From DSWT01 sp036845725 (lineage in GTDB: Bacteria; Chloroflexota; Anaerolineae; B4-G1; SLSP01): a DNA stretch of 64,000 bases. The stretch is taken from positions 1 through 64,000 of the forward strand of contig DAIUDK010000005.1 of NCBI GenBank assembly GCA_036845725.1, read 5' to 3'. Of the stretch, positions 59,294 to 64,000 are shown piece after piece. The notes under the pieces are model-generated. The model searched no databases. It was given only the letters and a program-made list of their open reading frames with translations, and was not told the DNA's origin. Within the stretch, counting starts at the first letter, position 1. Each line of letters begins with the position of its first letter. Position numbers and translations under genes: made by a program.

Positions 59294-61957
59294 ATGTTAC
59301 CCTGGTTCAATACACAAGAGCAAAATATTGACGATTTGATCCGGCGCATTCCGGAAGAGTTGCCCATACTACCGCTGCGGAATACCGTAGCGTTTCCTTA
59401 TATCGTGATGCCGCTCGCGGTGGGCATACCGCGCTCCGTGCGGTTGATCGAAGATGTGGATCGCGGCAATCGTGTGGTCGGCCTGGTGGCGATGAAGGAT
59501 CCGTCCGTGGAGATCCCTTCGACGTCACAGGTGTATCAGGTGGGAACGGCAGCGATTATCCACCGTGTCATGCGTTCCGACGACGGTACGCTGACGGTCT
59601 TTATCCAGGGTCTTGAGCGGTTCCGCGTCGTCGAGTGGACGGTGGAAGACCCGTACCTCAAGGCGCGTATTCGCCTCACGCCGGATATTGTGGAAGGTTC
59701 CGTCATCGAAGAGGCGCTGCGCCGCAGCCTGTTGGATGTCGCCACGCGGCTGGCAGAGCTGATTCCGCAATTTCCTGACGAAGCCATACGCTTCATCCAG
59801 CAGTTGGAAGACCCGCGTTTGCTCGTCTATCTTTTGGCTTCGAATATGCGCATCGAAATGACCGAATCACAGCGGCTTTTGGAAGTAGATCGCCTGACAC
59901 ACAAGATGGAGCACCTGGTGAAAGTGCTGACACACGAGCTGGAAGTGCGCGAGATCGGCCAACAGATCCAGGAGAAGGCGAAAGAGGAGATCGAGAAAAC
60001 CCAGCGCGAGTATTACCTGCGCCAGCAGATGGACGCCATTCGCAAGGAACTGGGCGAGGGCGACGATGGTCGCCGCGAAGTAGAGGAGTACCGGCAGAAG
60101 ATCGAGGAATCCGGGATGACGGATGAGGCGAAAGAAGAGGCCGAGCGTGAACTGGCGCGTCTCGAAAAAATGCCGCCCCAGGCTGCCGAGTATTGGGTCA
60201 TCAAGACGTATCTCGATTGGCTGGTTGCCTTGCCGTGGAAATCCTTGACCGAAGATCACTTGGATATCTCCGACGCGCGCATAGTGCTAGACGAGGATCA
60301 CTACGACCTCGAGGATGTCAAGGAGCGCATCCTGGAATTTCTGGCCGTGCGCAAGTTGCGCCAGGAGCGCGGACTGGATGACGGCGATGACTCTGATCTG
60401 CAAGGGCGCAAAGTCGAAGGTTCTGGGGCGATTCTTTCCCTGGTGGGGCCGCCCGGTGTGGGTAAGACCTCGCTCGGGCAATCGATCGCGCGGGCGCTGG
60501 GGCGCAAGTTCACCCGCATGAGCCTGGGCGGGATGCGCGACGAGGCCGAAATCCGCGGGCACCGCCGCACGTACATCGGCGCGATGCCGGGACGTATTAT
60601 GCAGGCGGTCAAGCGCGCGGGCGTGAAGAACCCGGTCTTTATGCTGGATGAAGTGGACAAGATCGGTTCGGATTGGCGCGGCGATCCCTCGTCGGCGCTG
60701 CTCGAAGTGCTCGATCCGCAGCAAAACCACGCTTTCCGCGATCATTACCTCGACGTGGATTTCGACTTGAGCCAGGTGCTCTTCATTTGTACCGGCAACA
60801 CGGTGGCAACGATTCCAGCTCCCTTGCTGGACCGGATGGAGACGATCGAAATCGATGGGTACACGGAATACGACAAGTTGCACATCGCCGAGCAGTATCT
60901 CGTGCCGCGCCAGACCAAGATGAATGGATTGCTACCGGATGAGATCATCTTCGGCGAGCCTTCGATTCGCGCGATCATACGCGACTTCACGCGTGAGGCC
61001 GGCGTCCGCCAGTTGGAACGTGAGATCGGCAAAATCTGCCGCAAGGTAGCGACGCAGGTGGCCGAGACGAAAGAGGAACAGCGGGCGGAGGCCGGCGAAG
61101 TCGAAACGACAACGGATGCTGCCGCTTCGGAAGCGGGCGCTTCGGAAGCGGTGGCTTTTGAGACGGCGGCATTTGCGACGGAGCCTCCTGAGACTGAGGT
61201 CTCGGAAGCGGTCGAACCGGCCGAGCCGATCGAACCGATTGAAATCACGCCCGAAAAGGTGCGCGAATATCTGGGCAAGCCGCGCTATCGCTTCGAGGCC
61301 GCGCTGCGGACGGAGCGTCCCGGCGTGGCGACGGGGCTGGCGTGGACGCCCACCGGCGGCGAAGTGTTGTTCGTCGAGGCGGCGGCCATGCCCGGACAGG
61401 ACGGCAATCTTATCCTCACGGGGCATCTGGGTGACGTGATGCGTGAATCGGCGCGGATCGCCTTGAGCTATGTCGAATCGCACGTGAAAGACCTGAACCT
61501 GGGTGAGGAGTGTTGCAAGGGCAAAATCCACCTGCACGTCCCGGCCGGTGCGGTGCCGAAAGACGGCCCTTCGGCGGGCGTCACGATGGTGACGGCGTTG
61601 GTTTCGCTGCTCACCGGTCGTCCGGTCTATCCCGATCTTGGCATGACGGGTGAGGTGACGCTGCAAGGCCAGGTGCTTCCTATCGGCGGCCTGAAGCTGA
61701 AAGTGATGGCGGCGCACCGCGCGGGCCTGAAGCGCGTCCTCGTCCCCAAGCTGAACGACGTGGACCTGGACGAACTGCCGGACAAAATCCGCGACGAAGT
61801 GGAGTTCATCCTGGTGGAAGACGTGAACGAGGTGTTGGCCCACGCGCTGACGCCGAAAGTGCCAGCCGCTGACGTTTCCGAGGAGCCCGAACCGGGAGTC
61901 GCCCCTGAAGCCGAGGCCGCCACGGCAGAGACTCCGCCAGTGTTGGAAACTGCATAA
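59294..61957 (+). CDS. lon: ATP-dependent protease Lon
   Basis: 887 residues, longer than the roughly 780-820 usual. The N-terminal substrate domain (about 20-215) and coiled coil (215-300) precede the AAA+ module (GPPGVGKT near 386, FMLDEVDKI). The Lon protease domain has the Ser-Lys dyad: KDGPSAGV (Ser about 760) and GGLKLKVMAAHRAG (Lys about 803). Two acidic low-complexity inserts are extra. One of about 57 residues (roughly 594-650, rich in Glu, Ala, Thr and repeated SEA units) lies at the AAA/protease junction; the other is a 30-residue acidic tail. CTGGAGGG stands before the ATG. A strong terminator follows. Confidence 0.96.
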   Translation: MLPWFNTQEQNIDDLIRRIPEELPILPLRNTVAFPYIVMPLAVGIPRSVRLIEDVDRGNRVVGLVAMKDPSVEIPSTSQVYQVGTAAIIHRVMRSDDGTLTVFIQGLERFRVVEWTVEDPYLKARIRLTPDIVEGSVIEEALRRSLLDVATRLAELIPQFPDEAIRFIQQLEDPRLLVYLLASNMRIEMTESQRLLEVDRLTHKMEHLVKVLTHELEVREIGQQIQEKAKEEIEKTQREYYLRQQMDAIRKELGEGDDGRREVEEYRQKIEESGMTDEAKEEAERELARLEKMPPQAAEYWVIKTYLDWLVALPWKSLTEDHLDISDARIVLDEDHYDLEDVKERILEFLAVRKLRQERGLDDGDDSDLQGRKVEGSGAILSLVGPPGVGKTSLGQSIARALGRKFTRMSLGGMRDEAEIRGHRRTYIGAMPGRIMQAVKRAGVKNPVFMLDEVDKIGSDWRGDPSSALLEVLDPQQNHAFRDHYLDVDFDLSQVLFICTGNTVATIPAPLLDRMETIEIDGYTEYDKLHIAEQYLVPRQTKMNGLLPDEIIFGEPSIRAIIRDFTREAGVRQLEREIGKICRKVATQVAETKEEQRAEAGEVETTTDAAASEAGASEAVAFETAAFATEPPETEVSEAVEPAEPIEPIEITPEKVREYLGKPRYRFEAALRTERPGVATGLAWTPTGGEVLFVEAAAMPGQDGNLILTGHLGDVMRESARIALSYVESHVKDLNLGEECCKGKIHLHVPAGAVPKDGPSAGVTMVTALVSLLTGRPVYPDLGMTGEVTLQGQVLPIGGLKLKVMAAHRAGLKRVLVPKLNDVDLDELPDKIRDEVEFILVEDVNEVLAHALTPKVPAADVSEEPEPGVAPEAEAATAETPPVLETA

Positions 61958-61965
61958 AAATGAAG

Positions 61966-62001
61966 AACCCCGGTTTCAAAAAGAAACCGGGGTTTCTGTT
62001 T
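61966..62001 (+). terminator. rho-independent terminator after lon
   Basis: AACCCCGGTTTC (61966-61977), a 5-base A loop, the exact complement GAAACCGGGGTT (61983-61994), then TCTGTTT. It starts 8 bases after the lon stop. Its GGTTTC/GAAACC core is like that of the window's palindromic repeats. Confidence 0.85.
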
Positions 62002-62029
62002 GTCACTTTCGTATTCGTTCACCTGACAT

Positions 62030-62035
62030 TATAAT
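62030..62035 (+). promoter_or_regulatory. -10 element abutting the methyltransferase start (leaderless candidate)
   Basis: TATAAT at 62030-62035 overlaps the first possible ATG (62034) and ends 7 bases before the next (62043). Transcription would therefore begin at ATG 62043. No SD is present for either ATG and no good -35 is seen. Confidence 0.45.
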
Positions 62036-62042
62036 GCCAGAC

Positions 62043-62867
62043 ATGACGCGCGAATACACGATTGACGCATTCACGGACCGGCTCATCGCCGGTGACGCGC
62101 TCGACGTGCTGCCGCAAATTCCGCCGGCGAGCGTGCATCTCGTGTGTACTGATCCACCGTACAATCTGGGTAAGGATTACGGTGCAATGGTGGATCGCAA
62201 GGCGTGGGACGAGTACGAGCGGTTCACGCGCGCGTGGCTGGCGGAATGTGTCCGCATCTTGCGCGACGATGGCAGCTTCTATGTGTTTATGGGCGTGCGG
62301 TTCATCGCCCGGCTGTACGGCATCCTGGAAGAAATGGGTTTGCTCTTCAACGGCTGGATCACCTGGCACTACACGCAGGGTACGGGCCGAACGATTGGCT
62401 TTTCCCCGCGCCACGAGGACATTCTCTACTTCACCAAGAGCGCCGCTTACACTTTCAACCTTGACGCGGTGCGCATCCCGCAGAAGTATTACCGCGAGCG
62501 CAACAACATGCGCGGCGCGAATCCCGGCGACGTGTGGACGTTCTCGCACGTCCACTACAGCAACCCGGAGCGCGAAGATCATCCCACGCAGAAGCCGGAG
62601 GCCCTCATCGAGCGCATCGTGCGCGCCAGCTCGAACGAAAACGACGTGGTGCTCGACCCGTTCGTCGGCAGCGGGACGACGGCGCGCGTGGCGCAGGCGC
62701 TCAACCGGCGCTACATCGGCATCGACGTGACGCCGGCGTACATCGCGATGGCGGAGCGCCGTCTCGCGCAGCCTTTCGCGGGCTTTGATTCCGTAGACCC
62801 CCGTGCGCAGCGCCAACCGCAGGATGTGCCGAACGGAACGCAGAATTCTAACCACCAATCTTCATGA
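62043..62867 (+). CDS. DNA methyltransferase (adenine-N6 or cytosine-N4), orphan
   Basis: 274 residues. Motif IV DPPYNLGKDYG (near residue 37) comes first, and the AdoMet motif I (LDPFVGSGTTARVA, near 205) near the C-terminus, the beta-class order. DHPTQKPEALIERIV, typical for this class, stands before motif I. No restriction endonuclease gene adjoins, so it looks like an orphan, possibly epigenetic, methylase. DPPY fits N6-adenine or N4-cytosine. ATG 62043 is chosen because the -10 overlaps ATG 62034. The last residues and the stop come from the repeat at 62851-62908. Confidence 0.88.
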   Translation: MTREYTIDAFTDRLIAGDALDVLPQIPPASVHLVCTDPPYNLGKDYGAMVDRKAWDEYERFTRAWLAECVRILRDDGSFYVFMGVRFIARLYGILEEMGLLFNGWITWHYTQGTGRTIGFSPRHEDILYFTKSAAYTFNLDAVRIPQKYYRERNNMRGANPGDVWTFSHVHYSNPEREDHPTQKPEALIERIVRASSNENDVVLDPFVGSGTTARVAQALNRRYIGIDVTPAYIAMAERRLAQPFAGFDSVDPRAQRQPQDVPNGTQNSNHQSS

Positions 62868-62908
62868 ATGGTCACGGACAAAGAGAAAAATTAGTGAAGA
62901 TTCGTGGT
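62851..62908. repeat. ACCACGAATCTTCAC-type inverted repeat
   Basis: ACCACCAATCTTCATGAAT (62851-62869) and ATTAGTGAAGATTCGTGGT (62890-62908) are imperfectly complementary. The element overlaps the 3' end of the methyltransferase gene and supplies its stop codon. Confidence 0.75.
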
Positions 62909-62928
62909 TTATCCTTTTTGAGGTGTAA

Positions 62929-63897
62929 ATGGACGAGATGATTGTTTTGGCAGAAGCGCCGGATTTGGAGTTTGACTATCTGGCCGATTTTCAGCAGCAC
63001 AAGAAGGTGCGGCAGAATTTGTTTTACACGACGGAGGGCGCGGAGACGTTCTACACGTATCGCGGGGCGGAGCTGGCGGAGATGTGCTCCGATGACGAGT
63101 GCGCGTTCTTCGCCCGGCAGCCGTTTTGGACTGTAGAGCGGCACATCGCCTTTGTAAGCCTGGGATGCGGCAACGCTGGGCCGGAGAAGCCGCTGTTGCA
63201 CGCCGCCCAGGCCGCGGGATACCCTGTGGCCTACTTTGGCGTGGATTCCTCGCGGACGATGTTGAACCTGGCGCAGCAGAACCTCGCCGACGAACCTTTT
63301 TCCAAGAAATTTGTCCTGGCCGACATTTTGCGCCCTGATTTTGTGGACAAGTGGCATCCGCTTGTCGCGGGATATGACACGCAGGTGTACGCGATGCTTG
63401 GCGGCACGTTCGGCAACTTTGAGCAAACGGTCATCGCCGAGGCGTTGGCGCGTATCGTCCCGGCGGGCGACTATCTTTACCTGGACGTCGTCCCGCAATT
63501 CGAGACACCGGACAAAAACGAGGAGTTACGCAACCGGTTGGTCCACCTGCCGCAGAACTTGAGCCTGTTCTTCGCCAACCTGCTCGAAAAGCTGTGCATC
63601 GATCAAACGGCCGGCGAGTTGGTCGGCGAGGAGATCTACGAGGAAGATGTGGATGCGCTCCGATACGTCGCGTCGTTCCGCGTCCGTGAGGCGCTGGAAT
63701 TTCCGTGCTTTGGCGGCATCGTGCGCTGTTTGCCCGGCGAGTCGATTGAGCTGATGAACGTCCGTGCCTACAAGCCCACCGCGTTGCAGAAGTTTATGGC
63801 GGATTGGGGCTTCCGCTACCTCGACACCTATACGCCCGACGTCGGCAACCTGGCGCATCTGTGGCAGCGGTTTTTATTCCAGAAGTGCGCTGTGTAA
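62929..63897 (+). CDS. EgtD-like SAM-dependent methyltransferase
   Basis: 322 residues. The Rossmann AdoMet site is FVSLGCGNAGPEK (near 75), followed by FGVDSSRTML and MLGGTFGNFE (near 160). The last matches the GSTIGN motif of EgtD-type histidine N-methyltransferases (Methyltransf_33). The N-terminal DYLADFQQHKKVRQNLFY region also fits. Whether the substrate is histidine is not known; EgtB and other ergothioneine genes are absent here, and several EgtD substrate residues cannot be confirmed by eye. TGAGGTG precedes the ATG. It stands alone between two repeats. Confidence 0.72.
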   Translation: MDEMIVLAEAPDLEFDYLADFQQHKKVRQNLFYTTEGAETFYTYRGAELAEMCSDDECAFFARQPFWTVERHIAFVSLGCGNAGPEKPLLHAAQAAGYPVAYFGVDSSRTMLNLAQQNLADEPFSKKFVLADILRPDFVDKWHPLVAGYDTQVYAMLGGTFGNFEQTVIAEALARIVPAGDYLYLDVVPQFETPDKNEELRNRLVHLPQNLSLFFANLLEKLCIDQTAGELVGEEIYEEDVDALRYVASFRVREALEFPCFGGIVRCLPGESIELMNVRAYKPTALQKFMADWGFRYLDTYTPDVGNLAHLWQRFLFQKCAV

Positions 63898-63916
63898 CGG
63901 GCGACTGAGCGTCTTT

Positions 63917-63985
63917 ACCACTAATCTTCACGAATTTGCACTAATTCTTCCTTTTTATTCGTGAAGATTGGTGTAGATTCGTGGT
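63917..63985. repeat. ACCACTAATCTTCACGAAT inverted repeat at the window end
   Basis: ACCACTAATCTTCACGAATT from 63917 and a complementary arm ending in GATTCGTGGT at 63985, with an internal ATTCGTGAAGATTGG. This is the best-conserved copy of the family seen at 14827, 35788 and 62851. Nothing else is seen after 63898. Confidence 0.8.
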
Positions 63986-64000
63986 GAATTCTTCAAAATG

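Overview
The window looks like a piece of a Chloroflexota chromosome, most likely Anaerolineae or a relative. This is inferred from gene content and style and was not tested by database search. The signs are: many Ala/Pro/Thr-rich family 5 solute-binding lipoproteins; SecG next to such a binding protein; giant cyclase-ATPase-TPR proteins; and many palindromic and 'ACCACGAATCTTCACGAAT'-type intergenic repeats. Protein-coding genes cover almost everything. No rRNA, tRNA, CRISPR array or insertion sequence was seen.

Layout. 1-8.5 kb is mostly plus-strand housekeeping: a divergent partial response regulator, a DegV protein, pyrimidine-nucleoside phosphorylase, SecG, a membrane-anchored family 5 binding protein, pyruvate phosphate dikinase with a strong terminator, and an HD hydrolase. 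From 8.5 to 52.8 kb every gene is on the minus strand. Read in the direction of transcription this run contains: a GntR regulator fused to a solute-binding domain; a small ORF; a complete Opp/Dpp-type ABC transporter; two stand-alone cyclic-nucleotide-binding (cNMP) proteins; a cyclase/ATPase/TPR protein; an ATP/ADP-translocase-HEAT-cNMP fusion; a three-protein NRPS; a second binding lipoprotein; a HAMP-GAF membrane protein; a MinD/ParA-like ATPase; two small cytosolic proteins; a PrsW-like membrane protein; two cyclases with the domain order of animal soluble adenylyl cyclase; another cNMP protein; and a cNMP-histidine kinase. 52.8-64 kb is mixed-strand: homocitrate synthase behind an attenuator, GNAT, MFS, GT2, polyprenyl synthase, TatD, Lon, an orphan DNA methyltransferase and an EgtD-like methyltransferase.

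How the parts may work together (inference). The 8.5-44.8 kb run is a cyclic-nucleotide signalling island: three class III cyclase proteins and five cNMP-binding proteins, one of them a kinase and one a membrane transporter-like protein. An NRPS assembly line lies inside it, so peptide production could be under cyclic-nucleotide control. The last NRPS protein ends not in a thioesterase or the usual NRPS reductase but in a domain that resembles cyanobacterial acyl-ACP reductase, including the cysteine that carries the acyl group. That predicts release of a short peptide aldehyde. This is the most unusual gene in the window.

The clearest regulatory discovery is upstream of homocitrate synthase: a consensus-like promoter, a 19-codon leader peptide with two adjacent lysine codons, and two mutually exclusive RNA hairpins ending in a terminator. 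Together they form a classical lysine attenuator. Start sites were reassigned for many genes where a Shine-Dalgarno (SD) sequence or a repeat boundary decides the start. Similarity statements come from recalled family sequences, not from searches.
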